DNA of 64,000 nt from Misgurnus anguillicaudatus (taxonomy: Eukaryota > Chordata > Actinopteri > Cypriniformes > Cobitidae), in assembly GCF_027580225.2 (NCBI RefSeq), contig NC_073346.2, positions 9,636,001 through 9,700,000 of the forward strand, read 5' to 3'. Each line of letters begins with the position of its first letter. Within the stretch, counting starts at the first letter, position 1. Under the pieces are notes generated by a model. That model worked only from the letters and a program-made list of their open reading frames with translations. It was not told the origin of the DNA and ran no database searches. Positions 38,091 through 49,862 of the stretch are shown piece after piece. Both the position numbers and the translations under genes were made by a program.

Positions 38091-39536
38091 AGGTGCAATT
38101 TGTAAGATATTTGCAGTAAAATGTCCAAAAACCACTAGGCCAGTGTTATATATTTTGTCCAGCTGATTACTATCAATATCTGTAATGTTTTCAACTACTT
38201 GTAAATCGTGGGAAAATTTCCATTCAAAACATTGACACGGGGCAGTGCAGTCTCCTGTCAATGACGTTAATATCCATGTGACCCTTTGTCACCGCCTTTA
38301 CTGACGTAACCCACATGACAACACTGGTCAAGCTCGAAAAAATAAAATGGCGGCCAAGGAAGCGACTGGAGCACAAATTTAGTGTAAATAAACGTATATT
38401 TTCAAATTTTACACATTTTAATTGCATTTCTAGCAAGAAATTAGTATTGTAGTTTTCAAATATGTGATTAGTTATCACAAAGGCGCTCTCTGTTTATATT
38501 TCAAACACGCTGCCTTTGAAGTGCGTCGGAAAGCCTTTCTCTGAGCGGCCTTCAGGCCTCCGAGGCCGAAGTCATTTCCTCATGAGGCAGCGAGGCAACA
38601 AGTCCTCACAGTCCTCACTGCCTTGAGTTTTCGGACGCAGCCAGTGTCGTGGACAATGCGGAACTATGCGCTTGCTTATGGACTTATGGATAACTCTTTA
38701 CCGTCTGCCGCTGGTTGTGTCAGCTCCTGTTAGCGTACGGGCCAACCAAACGACCCAAGAAGAGTTTGAAACAAAACGAGAGAGGATCGTTTTGTTGTTG
38801 CATTATTTGGATGGAGAGAGCTTCACGACAACATTTAACTAGACCGAGATTCTGATCCTGCTAGAGTTTTACGCGATGGGTGAGTTGTTTTGATTCGTAA
38901 CATTTCAAAAAACGTATGCTATTATATTGATCACAACATTAGTGTAATCAGCGCGTCTTCCCGCGGACGATATGCACATCAAAGTTATTGTGAGATTCTG
39001 ATCCTGCTTGTGTTTTACGCGATGGGTGAGTTGTTTTGATTCGTAACCCTTCAAAAAACGTATGCTATTATATTGATCACAACATTAGTGTGTCGATTGT
39101 AATCAGCGCGTCTTCCCGCGGACGATCTGCACATCAAAGGTATTGTACAGCAATATAAATGGTCATTTTAAGACACTTCACAATAAGATTTGTACTCTCA
39201 ATACATTATATGAAAAATCATTGTAGATTGTAAGTTGAAAACTTAATTCTGTGCTGTATTAACCTAATATCTATGACTGAAAATTTAGTTTTGAACATCA
39301 CACATATAAACTTACATAATGAAATAAACTATGTCATCAAACGCAACATTTATAAGACTTGATTACCTTATCCATCAACGTGATTTCTCGTTCGCGTCTG
39401 ATTGATGGCCATCAGCGGTTGAGTTAAAGACTACAAATCCCATAATTCCACGCTGCTTCAGAGCGTCAGTAAACAACATCATTGTTGTTGTTTGATCTGG
39501 CGCCATCCATCGGCGAAAATAATACAAACTGTATCT
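38091..39536. mobile_element. TTAA-flanked element (AGGTGCAATTTGTAA ends)
   Basis: TTAA (38087-38090 and 39537-39540) flanks ends AGGTGCAATTTGTAAG and the complement of AGATACAGTTTGTATT. The empty site survives in the other arm near 33735 (CTCACTTTAACAGGTG on its complement). It contains a tandem duplication at 38846-39147. Confidence 0.92.
38846..39147. repeat. tandem duplication, unit about 146-156 bp
   Basis: GAGATTCTGATCCTGCT starts both 38846 and 38992. The copies are about 95% identical, and the second carries a small insertion (GTCGATT). Confidence 0.95.
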
Positions 39537-40245
39537 TTAACAGGTAGAAAAAAAACAAGCGAGATGTAAAATCTTTGTTTTTCATTTAGTTGCCTAATAA
39601 TTCTGCACACTAATAGTTGCCTAATAATGGTGTACATAGAAATATTCTCTTAAAGAGGCCCTTCCGCATAAAACCGTTTTTACTTGTATTTTTGATATGT
39701 GTTAGGTCCATATGTGTTTGTGTTGTGTCGTGAATGTGAAAATTAACTTCCACCTCCTCTGTCAGCTCTAGCCACTGAAAAGAAATAAGCGTAGAAATCA
39801 GGTCAGTTTGAAAAGCTTATCAGTGTGACGTGGAACTGATCGAGGTCATTAATATTCATGAGCTCTTTAACTTGAGACCGCGCCCACATATTACGTGTAC
39901 TTGAGTTAGTTTTCATAACAAGTTACTGCAAGGATGGCTAAACGTTAACCGTACCGTTTTCGGGCCATTGTTTTTCGTCGAGACATCATTTCTATTAAAC
40001 GAGGGAATCATAGCAGTTGCTACATGTTTGGATGTTCAGAAGAACGCTGGATTTGAAGAGAGACTGCGATTAAAAAGCAACGCTCCTCTATCAATATTGG
40101 ATCCGGACGTACTGGTGGCGCAGCTTATGTGAGTAAAACGCTTTAGTACTATGTGTCACTGTGGTGGCCGGTGTTTTCTCTTCCGAGGGACGCGAATTCA
40201 TGCTGCACACTCTTTGAAAGGGTTTATGATAAAAGACACGTTTGT

Positions 40246-40362
40246 GTGAGTAAAACACTTTAGTACTACGTGTTACTATCAGTTGCGGCCATTGAATGTG
40301 ATAAAAAACACATGTGTGTGTTTGTGCATTCGTTACACACGCGTCGAAGGGTTTATGTAAAA

Positions 40363-40415
<53 letters not shown>

Positions 40416-41420
40416 CTACACGCACATCAAAAGGGTTTATGATAAAAGACACGTTTGTGTTTGTGTTTTTGTGCGTGGGTTTACGATAAGTAGCTGCGTT
40501 TACATGGACATTTGTAATCCGTTTAAATGATCAATCTGAATAAAAATGCTCCATGTAAACACCTCAATCGGACTAAAAAGTGCCAATCTGATTAAAAATC
40601 TAATCCGCTTGTTAGGGGTGGTTTATACCGTTTGTAATCCGCTCAAAATGACATGTATACACTTGATCGGATGGATAACTGAAACTGGGAGGCTCTGCAC
40701 ATGTGCCATCTTTTCTTTTTTTAATGGCGGTTGGCAAACGCACTGAAAGGTGCATTTCCGCCACCTACAGGACGGGAGTGTGGAGCATATTCACACGTGC
40801 AATGACGTAGAATTGCTGTAATGACATGTGACGCAAATAACTCGAGTTTGTTTTGCTGAAGGAAGTCACAAGAAGTGATTGTCTTGTTAATCTTGTTCCT
40901 ATTATCCGTCCAATTCCCAATAAAGTGATACAAGACAGCGTTGTCCGGTCAGTCCATGATTTATTCTCTGATCCACAAACGCGTGTGTTTGGACTCGCTC
41001 TCGCGAACGGTCCCTGCATCACCGCGTGAAGTAAAATACGCTTTTTGGGCACACGTGAGTGGGTGTTTTTGCTGCTGCTTTATAATCAGTGAGGCACAAA
41101 GCAAATCTTGAAACAGCCTGAAACTATATTTGTGCAATGTGCGCATGTCAAATGATCAAATCTGATGTAAATCTTGTGTCATATAAACACGCACATCAAT
41201 CCGATGACATTATTAAGTGTTCATGTAAACGCTATGATAGGATTTATTAATCGGAAGGATTTTAATCCGATGAAGCCAAAATGTGTCCATGTAAACGTAG
41301 CTAGTGAGTAAAACACTTTAGTACTACGTGTTACTATCAGTTGCGGCCATTGAATGTGATAAAAAACACATGTGTGTGTTTGTGCATTCGTTACACACGC
41401 GTCGAAGGGTTTATGTAAAA

Positions 41421-41455
<35 letters not shown>

Positions 41456-41480
41456 CTACACGCACACCGAAAGGGTTTAT
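40246..41480 (+). repeat. direct duplication (GTGAGTAAAACACTTTAGTA) flanking an inserted element
   Basis: About 180 bp from 40246 recurs almost exactly from 41304; a third, poorer copy starts near 40131. Both main copies contain a (GT)n tract (40366-40412 and 41424-41452). Confidence 0.93.
40491..41303. mobile_element. MITE with TAGCT(G/A)CGTTTACATGGACA ends
   Basis: Inverted ends TAGCTGCGTTTACATGGACA and the complement of TAGCTACGTTTACATGGACA enclose 813 bp. The target duplication is short (TA or TAG) and ambiguous. Confidence 0.82.
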
Positions 41481-42409
41481 GATAAAAGACACGTGTACGT
41501 TTGTGTGTGTGTTTTTGTGCGTGGGTTTACAATAAAAGACAGGTTTTTGTGTGTCAAAAGGGTTTATGATAAAATATGCGTGTGTAAGAAAGACACTGTG
41601 TCTTAAGACACTCACTTAACATTAAACCGATTACACATGAGATTAAATTGAAAGTAAGTTTGAACGAAAAACTGTTGTCCAATCTTAGCAAAGGGCGTTT
41701 ACTTCCAAGTCGTCAAAGCAGCCCGCCCATTAAAACGGATCATTTCTCTAACCAGCCTCAAAATCAGGGTACAAAATAGCCTATTACTTATTGCTTTTGA
41801 TGTTTTTGGATGTAAAAACCATGAAAACGTCATGAGTAGACCTCAGCCAACAGTCTAAAACAATAAAAACGCCAGAGGAAGGGCACCTTTAAGAAAGCCA
41901 AAATTTCACTTTTACTACTTAAATGCTCAGGTTTGAGGGTTTGTTAACATTTTGAATTGACCAAGAGCACTGAAGTTGTACAATAACAAAAGTAATCCTC
42001 AAAATTACAACTTGCCTAATAATTCTGCACTCCCTGTATATGAGCAGAGCTTGCATGTCCACTTCATTAAACTGTCAGAATCCTGGGAAATTAGTCATTT
42101 TTCTGTAACAAAAAACAACAATAAGATTATTTAAATGGTTATTTTATGCAAGTCTAAAATCTGATGCATTTGATCAGGGCCATATACTATGAAGCGTTTC
42201 AGAATTACAGAGGTCCCACAACAAATCTTCTTAAGGATTAATACATGGCTAATAGTTAATTCATAGTTATATGAAAATAAATGAACTAGACTCTTCATAA
42301 TAAATAGAATTGGTTTAAATGACATAAGTAGAATTGTCATTCTAACTGTACTCTCTTGACGCTTTATAAAAAAGTTGAGGTAAAAGTTTGTAAACAAACA
42401 CTGTGCGTT

Positions 42410-42412
<3 letters not shown>

Positions 42413-42470
<58 letters not shown>
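42413..42470. repeat. (GA)n microsatellite
   Basis: 58 bp of perfect GA repeats. Confidence 0.97.
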
Positions 42471-42472
<2 letters not shown>

Positions 42473-43327
42473 ACGCGCGTGCATGACAGAAATATCTGCA
42501 CGACGGCGTTGCAAACATGACCGCGGAGTGCCACAACTTCCATTGGTTCGTCAACACCTTTACAAACGTATTAAATGTTGCACGTCGCCTCGTTTCTGAT
42601 GTGGACATTGTGGCATGGCTCTGTTATTGTTTTATGTCTCGTCACACTGATACCTCCATACGCGACGCGCAACACTCAAAACGTAGCATCAATTGTAATG
42701 TATTGTCGTTGAGGACAAAAACTCTAAATAACACGGAAAATATACATTTTCTTATATCTTGCGACGTCACGTCGAATCTGGTCTGGACAATTAAGTTAAC
42801 TTACAAAGTACATTACATTAACCGCGTCAATAAACTCTAAATTCAAAACAGTTTCCATCGCGAGATAACACTGTATGTTATTTAAGATTTCTGACAAAAA
42901 GAGTCAATTATTAAAATGTTTAACGTTAGCTACTTACATTGTGTGTTGCACTCTTTCACAAGGGAATTTACCTCAGCTTCTGTAAACCGTAACTCCCGCC
43001 TTCTTTGATATGATTGGCCAGTAACACCCGCGTTCTTTGATTCGATTGGCCACCAACACTGGCTGACCGCAACATTAAACAGGTTTTCCTTATAAATCCT
43101 TAAGTTAATAATTTCCTTAATATTCGGTGGTCGGCGCAGTTTTACTCGTATATAGATTCGGTTTGCGTACAAAAGCTGCAAACACTTCATTAATTTGGAT
43201 ATTTATTCGGCCAGATCAGTATACAGTTATAGTTTAAACCAATATGAAACAATATAACTTAAAAAAACGTACCTTACATGTCGCCTGCAGAACGTCCGTC
43301 AGTCACCAAGGCGGGAAGAGATGTGGA
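42471..43327. other. intergenic, no supported gene
   Basis: Low-repeat sequence. A duplicated motif TTCTTTGAT(A/T)(T/C)GATTGGCCA occurs near 43001 and 43032. No recognised gene. Confidence 0.4.
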
Positions 43328-43638
43328 GGAAGTCCGCAGTGTTGCCAGATAGAGTTGATGGTTTCCAGCCCAAAAGTGTTCCAAAACCCGCCCAAACGCA
43401 CAAAAAACCGCCCAAAATATTTAAATCAACATTTTGGTTTAATTTGATTAGCATTTAGTTATTTTAACTTACACAATTAATGCAACATACTATAGCTAGC
43501 GACACCAGAACAGAACCACACTAGCAAAATGACATAACTTGTTTACAACAGCTACATTATGCTCCCTCGCCCACACGCACAATGCACTTTTACAGCGTAT
43601 ATTCCCAGATAGCACACGTACGTCGCGGAGACGTCTGC

Positions 43639-45043
43639 TAAATATCGCTTCATCTTCTGTAGATCGGCCGCGAACATTGAAAAGTAAGACGTCTGCAATA
43701 TCTCTGCAAGACGTCTTGGCGATGTCTTGAAACATTCGAAATTTTTACGAGCTGCATACATCTTCTGGAGATCTTGAATCCGAGCAAACGCAGACGAATC
43801 AGCTGACCGAAATGCTCAACTCATTTCATTGTTTACACTCATTTCTTGTTTAATTGTATTGAACACAAACAAAAAGATTGGAAAAAAAAACCCTCAGCTG
43901 CATATAATTAGCCAGTTTTTTAAGAGTTTTGCATTTAATTTGCATTCATAAAATATAATTATTATATACATTACCTCGTATCACGTGTAATATAGAAACA
44001 TGAAATCATACCCTTATTTGCGTTTAGTCCAGTTTCACTTGCATATTTTGCAGTTCTAAGGACGAGACGCCTGCATTTAAATTGCGTTCATGTTTTAAGT
44101 GCAGAATAAGACACATAAAGGTACTCAAAGTACCTTGTACACGGAAATAATCTTACTGGCTACATTTTAACAAATACACTGTAACCAATAATGGACAGCA
44201 GTCTCTGCACCGTTCTTTAACATATATCTATATAAATGAAGAAACCTTATACAATGTTAAAACACATTATACATGTATTCATTTGACCAGGTATTATCCA
44301 GCATCACAGCATGAATTGTTTCGACAAGTTTGTTTACCAAATTAAATTTATGAAACCTATGTGCTGAATGTTCAATACATCCAGAACTTAACCAATATAC
44401 TGCAAAGCTATGACATTTACTACCTGCTCATTTAATCACTGCACAAGACCCAGAGCTGATCATGCATGACACTTTACATTTTAGACTTTGCATGTTCTAC
44501 ATAAAGAAGTAATTCTTTAAAAATGAATGAATTTATAATAACCCTAAAAATGAAAGCATTAAAAACACTGTGATGTATTAAGTGCTGAAAGTACCATGTG
44601 ACACTATGAATATAATCACAAATAATGGAGACTGTTACACAAGACTTAGATGCAACTTTAATTACAATACAACATTCGGTACACCAGGGGATTTTAAATT
44701 GTGTGTCAGGAGGACCTACTTGTCCGTCACACAGTAGGTTAAGGTGTGTTGCACACCGTAATGATGCAACAACAGTTTGGCCAAATTAATAATTAACAAT
44801 GACAATGGTTTTGAAAGAATATACCATAAAATATTTGGTATTGCAAATAAACTTATATTTACTTTACATTATGAAATATTATGAAAATAAAATGACTCCA
44901 CTGAAAGAGAACAAATGTGTTTTACCCCATTAAAAAATGTATATTTAAAAATATTTTAGTGGGTCTAGAATAGATTACACTTGTCTAATAGGTTTTGAAA
45001 TGAGAAGTTTGGAAACCCCAGCTTTACACAATACTAGTCTCAA
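43639..45043. other. interior of the large element, no gene recognised
   Basis: The first 200 bp carry ACGTCT/GATCTT subterminal repeats. The remainder is AT-rich without motifs. Confidence 0.45.
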
Positions 45044-45047
45044 TTAA

Positions 45048-45447
45048 AGTTGGGGGAATGGTCTACCCTTTTGCCATATTAAACTATGTTATTACCTCAA
45101 CTTAGACGAATTACATATCTATTGTGCACTGTACAGCGCGTCGTGAATGTGTTAGCATTTAGCCTAGCCCCATTCATTCCTATGGTACCAAACAGGGAAG
45201 CCACCAAACACTTTCGTGTTTTCCCTATTTTAAGACTGTTACATGAGGAGTTATACCAGTAAGTATGGTGCCACAAAATAAAACTTTTTTGGTACCATAG
45301 GAATGAATGGGGCTAGGCTAAATGCTAACACATTCACAACGCGCTGTACGGTGCACGCATTGAAAAAAGATAGGTATGTATTAATTCATCTAGGTTGAGG
45401 TAATAACATAGTTTAATATAGCAAAAGGGCAGACCATTCCCCTAATA
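45048..45447. mobile_element. TTAA-flanked palindromic MITE (GGGGGAATGGTCTACC end)
   Basis: TTAA at 45044-45047 and 45448-45451. The arms mirror over most of 400 bp, including GCATTTAGCCTAGCCCCATT and its inverse. It shares that internal motif with the elements at 51478 and 58638. Confidence 0.88.
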
Positions 45448-46821
45448 TTAAGTTGTAATATAACTGAAATAAATAGCATTTGCAATTGACAGACATTAAA
45501 TTAAACTGATGGCAGAAGAGGTGTGGGGATGATGCTGGGCCAGAGTTGAATCTGTGCATCTTAGTAGATCAGGGTGGTTCATCCTTAAGTGCTGCATTAA
45601 AAAGAGAAAGGATCTAAAAAGAAAAGAAATTAAATATTTCTCCCAAATCAACATTGGACTATCAACACCAAATTAATAATAATGCAATTACATGCAAACA
45701 AACCTGTCAACCGTCAATCTATAACAGATACTACACACCTGTGTTCAATACATCAAGATTCTCACAACATTTTAGGGCTAGCTTATTACCACAGTTCTGG
45801 CTATTCTTCATATTCTGTGTGGTGGTTAGTGCAACAGTGACCAAAATGAACTTTTCATTAACATTACCATTTGTTCACTTAAGCTGACTTCCAAGAGCAC
45901 AGTTATCTAACACAGTCTACTGTAAGTGTTTTTTAACATTAAATATAGATAAAAAATTTTGAGAGAGATACAAAGGACAAATGTCTCTGTTTGCTGCCTT
46001 CATCCGTGTGACCAATCAATGGTTGTGTTAAAAACATGATAATCAGGTGGTAACAATTAGGTGAAATATTGTGCAGTGTTACAGACAACTCTGATTTCTG
46101 ATGTTATGTCATTAAATATCCTACCTCCGACCTCAATGCATTCCAGTCAATCACGTATCACATTTGCGTGTTTACCACATAATGAGACGCCAGGAGAAGT
46201 TTGTGCTCTTGTGCCAATTATGGCAGAAAACGGTTACTGGATAATTTAACATTCATGTTCATTTATATTACGTGCTGTTTAAAGTTTGTTTGCGGTTCAC
46301 GTAAGGCTGTAAAAGGCTAGCCACCACCTTGTCTGCAATGTCAAATGACGCATCTCGTTGAGGTCGGTGTTGATCGATCTGGTCCAAGTTGAGAGGTCAG
46401 ATACTCCACTTTGTTTCCTGTTCCTGTTCCTGACTTCTTACGGGTTTAAGGTCAATAATATCCAACATCCAAGTTGTCTCGAACACAGCATTAGTTCATA
46501 GACTCCAGTTCAGTTCTATCTGTAACAAAAGAACACAATGAGACCATCATCACATCAGACAAAGTATTTCATTTATATAAATTGCACCCAAAGAAAAACC
46601 AAAATATTAAAAACATGAAAGATCAAAATCTTCATTTAAACCCAAAGGGGACTAGCCTGGTAATAACATTCTCTGCTACTTTGCTTGAGCGGAAGTACAA
46701 AGTCTGATGTATTCAGGCTAAAAGGGGACATGGTCTTTAAATAAAACGCCCCTCTTTTAAAGAGTTTTCAATATCTCCACCACAGTAAGAATTCATTTCT
46801 TTCTCAATACTTAAACATTAA

Positions 46822-47299
46822 AGGTCACGTTTTTCCTGATCCCATTTTTCAAACTTTAGTTAGTGTGTAATGTTGCTGTAATAGCATAAATAATTCCTGT
46901 AAATGATAAAGCTCAAAGTTCACTGCCAGCCAGGCGATGTATTTTCTTTAACAGAATCCCCCTTCCAATACAGCGAACGTCCGGTTTGTACTACAGCCCT
47001 CTACTTCCCGGTTGAATGACGTCAAAGCAAGTGTGTTTGACTAAACTCCGTCCTGGCTAAGATAAGCTGCTATTGAATCACAACACACTAAACAAGCTAC
47101 ACAATCAGAACTCGTTACGTATTTCTGAAGGAGGGACTTCATAGGACAAAGAATACATCAGCCCGTTTTTAGGACAGTGAAAGGACTATATAGATATGTA
47201 GATTGTGTGAAAAATACCGCATGTGAAACATGTACACATGTTATATTGCGCACTGTAAACACAATCAAATCTTCAAAAAACACAGGAAAAACGGGACCT
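46822..47299. mobile_element. TTAA-flanked MITE (AGGTCACGTTTTTCCTG ends)
   Basis: TTAA (46818-46821 and 47300-47303) flanks ends AGGTCACGTTTTTCCTG and the complement of AGGTCCCGTTTTTCCTG. 478 bp. Confidence 0.92.
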
Positions 47300-48046
47300 T
47301 TAAAGTTGTTCAGTATTATGGTTGTAATCAAGAAAATGACAATGCAATTTTATTTAAAGATCATATCCCCTTTGGGTTTAAATGCAGATTTCAATCTTTC
47401 ATGCCATGAAGGCAATAACGCCGAAACATCTGCCCTTGTATTGTTTGATTAGAAAAACAGGTCTAAGCACCTAAAGCTGGGAGAGCATGGTGAGGGTGTT
47501 AATTGAACTAGATCTATTGACCCCTAGATAAAATAATTAATAAAAATAATGTTTTTTTCTTATCTGTCCTGTCCTATTTTGTACTGCAAAATAAACAAAA
47601 GCAAGTGACCATAGGATAAAGAGGATAAACTATGGGTAATAAGGTATTTAGCAAGGCTTACATTTAAACATTTTTGTTTTATCTCATAGACTATGTTTAC
47701 ACTGTCAGTTTAAATCTGATTTTTGTGTATATCCAATTTGAATGACTGACTGTACACACTGTGTATGACAACAACTCTTCGTGTTTGATTTGTGTGACCT
47801 GAGGCGCATTATCTTTTATCCAAAATAGCTGCATTGGTTTATAGCAATGACGTTGCGTTGATGTGTTTGAAATAAATGTGCTTGAGTTCATGCAGCAACA
47901 ACCAGTTTTCATATATGAAAAATAAAATATTGTCTTTTTATCCAATTCATCCGAGAAATCATTTGGTAATTAAAATAATGTACCCTAAAAACATTTCATT
48001 TGTAAGACCGCATTCATTACTTTACTAAAAATGGGAAGAGACTCAC

Positions 48047-48176
48047 AGGTGGAGGTAGAAGTTTGGTCTGCACTTTCCATAGCTGGTGCACAGGGATTGT
48101 GGTAGGCTAGTGACACAATTGAAGAAGAATGGTTCAAAATCTGCTTTACAACAGAGGTTGAATTAAACTTTTTCAT
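48047..48176 (-). CDS. coding-like first exon, unidentified
   Basis: The minus strand opens at ATG 48176 and encodes 43 residues (MKKFNSTSVVKQILNHSSSI then VSLAYHNPCAPAMESADQTS) up to a good splice donor (CCT|GTGAGT, donor at 48046-48045). It resembles a genuine exon in composition and donor quality, but I recognise no domain. Downstream minus-strand exons were not established; a possible acceptor before ATAGAACTGAACTGGAG lies near 46520. It lies in the left part of the 18.3-kb element, opposite in strand to the exons on the right. Confidence 0.3.
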
Positions 48177-48227
48177 TTTGACAGATAAGGCTGTAACAAA
48201 TCTGTCATAATCAATTAGGACTAAAAT

Positions 48228-48624
48228 TAGGGATGCACGATATATTGGCCGACATATCGTTATCGGCCGATAACTGCTTATTTTTAATATTATCGGTTAT
48301 CGGTCTGATAGCAAAATTAGGCAGATAAATGAAAGCCGATAAATGATGGATTATTTTGGTTTGTTGAACCACTTCACTTGCTCATTGCTGGCCATGTGGA
48401 GTTTCGATTGGTGCTTTCTGTGACATAGCACGAAGATGACACATGTTGCGGGCTTAAGAAGAGTATGCTAGTCTAGCCCAAAGACAAGATGTCCGCAGTC
48501 TGGGAGTTTTTCATTGTGAAATTAATAGGAATATTTATCGGCCTATATATATATATCGGTTATCGGCCCCCAACTATAAAGAGTTATCGGTATCGGCCAA
48601 AATTTCCATATCGGTGCATCCCTA
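48228..48624. mobile_element. hAT MITE (TAGGGATGCAC ends)
   Basis: Ends TAGGGATGCAC-GATAT and the complement of TAGGGATGCACCGATAT, with a perfect 8-bp duplication ACTAAAAT (48220-48227 and 48625-48632). The interior is rich in ATCGG/CCGAT repeats typical of this hAT group. 397 bp. Confidence 0.95.
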
Positions 48625-48989
48625 ACTAAAATATCAACAAAACACTTAGAAAATGAACAAAACCAACTATCTGAATCTGTCTGAACTCTAACATTGAGGT
48701 CTGGATAGACAAAGTGAGTGTTTATCTGTGTAAAAGTCAGACCAACATTGAAGACTGATGCAGTTGTCATTAAGGCTGATTTTGTCAGACCTACCCCAAT
48801 GCCTCTACACAAGTAGGCTATGCGGCACTTTTCATTTACACGTTTGCGTCGTTGTTCGCATCGATGTGCATTTACACATGCAGAACGCTAGTAGCCAATG
48901 TCCATAGGCATTTACCAATGTAAAATACAATATCAACGCAAAAGCTGAAAAAAATAAAAAGTGGCAGAAAAAAACACACCAAATGCGTT

Positions 48990-49410
48990 TTAAAGACGTG
49001 GAAACACAAGGTGCACCTTTATTTGGTCACTTTATAAAAAACAGTGCAGTGCAGCGCAGCTTTTTATATTGCTAGGCAACCACCGAGGCAGCTGTCCTGT
49101 CAATCAAATATCTAAGCGTGAGCGCTCTTTTGCTCTTAACTGTCATATAAGCAGAAACTTTAAAAAGAGGACTCTTGCACTGACTTTGATCGAAGGTGAG
49201 AGGTGCATAAACACACAGGAGACAGTAAGTAACTGAAGTATGTTTGTTTCAAATAACTGTAAACATCGGTCCTACAACGGAAGGCCTGCCTCTCCCCATA
49301 TTCAATTGGACAATGGAAAGACACAAATGACGTCGGGTGCTTTTCTGCTCTTAGCGCTCCTTCAAAAACGCATGTTGCAGTAGGGGGCAAAAATGCAAGG
49401 CGTTCAGTGC
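48990..49410. mobile_element. old relative of the Harbinger MITE at 22978
   Basis: Shares TAGGCAACCACCGAGGCAGC, AGCGCTCTTTTGCTCTTAAC, GACGTCGGG and GCGCTCCTTCAAAAACGC with 23075-23390 in the same orientation, but lacks the intact GGGGCCAGTCACACC ends. About 80% identical by eye. Confidence 0.85.
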
Positions 49411-49490
49411 CATTAACGACGCACATAACGCTCAATGCTGCAGTTAAAACAGATTTACCTCAAAGTAAAGACAACTGGATCTGAAGCGTA

Positions 49491-49610
49491 ATGATGGTCT
49501 TCAGAAGGCCTCTCATGGTGGTCTTGATTCAGAGGTTTGAGAAGACTACCAAGCACCAGAGCCAGCTAACAGGTGGACCAAACATCAAGCCAGAATTCTG
49601 CATGAGTCAG
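49491..49610 (+). CDS. coding-like exon, unidentified; paralogue of 52793-52886
   Basis: ATG at 49491 opens a frame of exactly 40 codons to a strong donor (GTCAG|GTAAGC). It reads MMVFRRPLMVVLIQRFEKTT then KHQSQLTGGPNIKPEFCMSQ. The last 35 bp and the donor recur at 52853-52886, showing a duplicated exon module. No domain recognised. Confidence 0.3.
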
Positions 49611-49757
49611 GTAAGCAGAATAAAAGACGCTGTAAATAAACAATAATAAAAGATGGTCATTAATGACTTAATGCTTTTATATTCATGTTAATGCTTTGAA
49701 AATTATCTTATTTCTTTCAAAATTTATGTCTTTTGATATTATTGCCAAATGCAACAA

Positions 49758-49862
49758 ATGGAAAAAAGCATACTTTATGACAACCTTAGCAGCAGAACCC
49801 ATGACTTTCTCCTGGGTAGACGAGAAAAAAAGTTTGGTATCAACACCCATCTAACAATTAAG
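49758..49862 (+). CDS. coding-like exon, unidentified
   Basis: From ATG 49758, 35 open codons (MEKSILYDNLSSRTHDFLLG then RREKKFGINTHLTIK) run to a donor AAG|GTAAAAG. There is no clear acceptor in front, so the true 5' limit is unknown. It could be an internal exon of the same unknown transcript. Confidence 0.28.

Larger units (their letters stand above)
39654..41888. mobile_element. TTAA-flanked element (AGAGGCCCTTCC/AGGTGCCCTTCC ends)
   Basis: TTAA (39650-39653 and 41889-41892). The uninterrupted CTCTTAAGAAAGCC survives in the left arm near 33615. The interior has direct repeats starting at 40246 and 41304, with another element (40491-41303) between them. Confidence 0.92.
33204..42036. mobile_element. 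inverted-duplicated Tc1/mariner element, expanded by nested insertions
   Basis: Ends CAGGAAGTGCAGAATTATTA and the complement of CAGGGAGTGCAGAATTATTA are flanked by TA (33202-33203 and 42037-42038), the Tc1/mariner target. Both arms carry the same transposase C-terminal fragments in opposite orientation, with a palindrome centre near 35220. Removing insertions at 33973-34953, 35414-37757, 38091-39536 and 39654-41888 leaves about 1.8 kb. No intact transposase remains. Confidence 0.9.
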
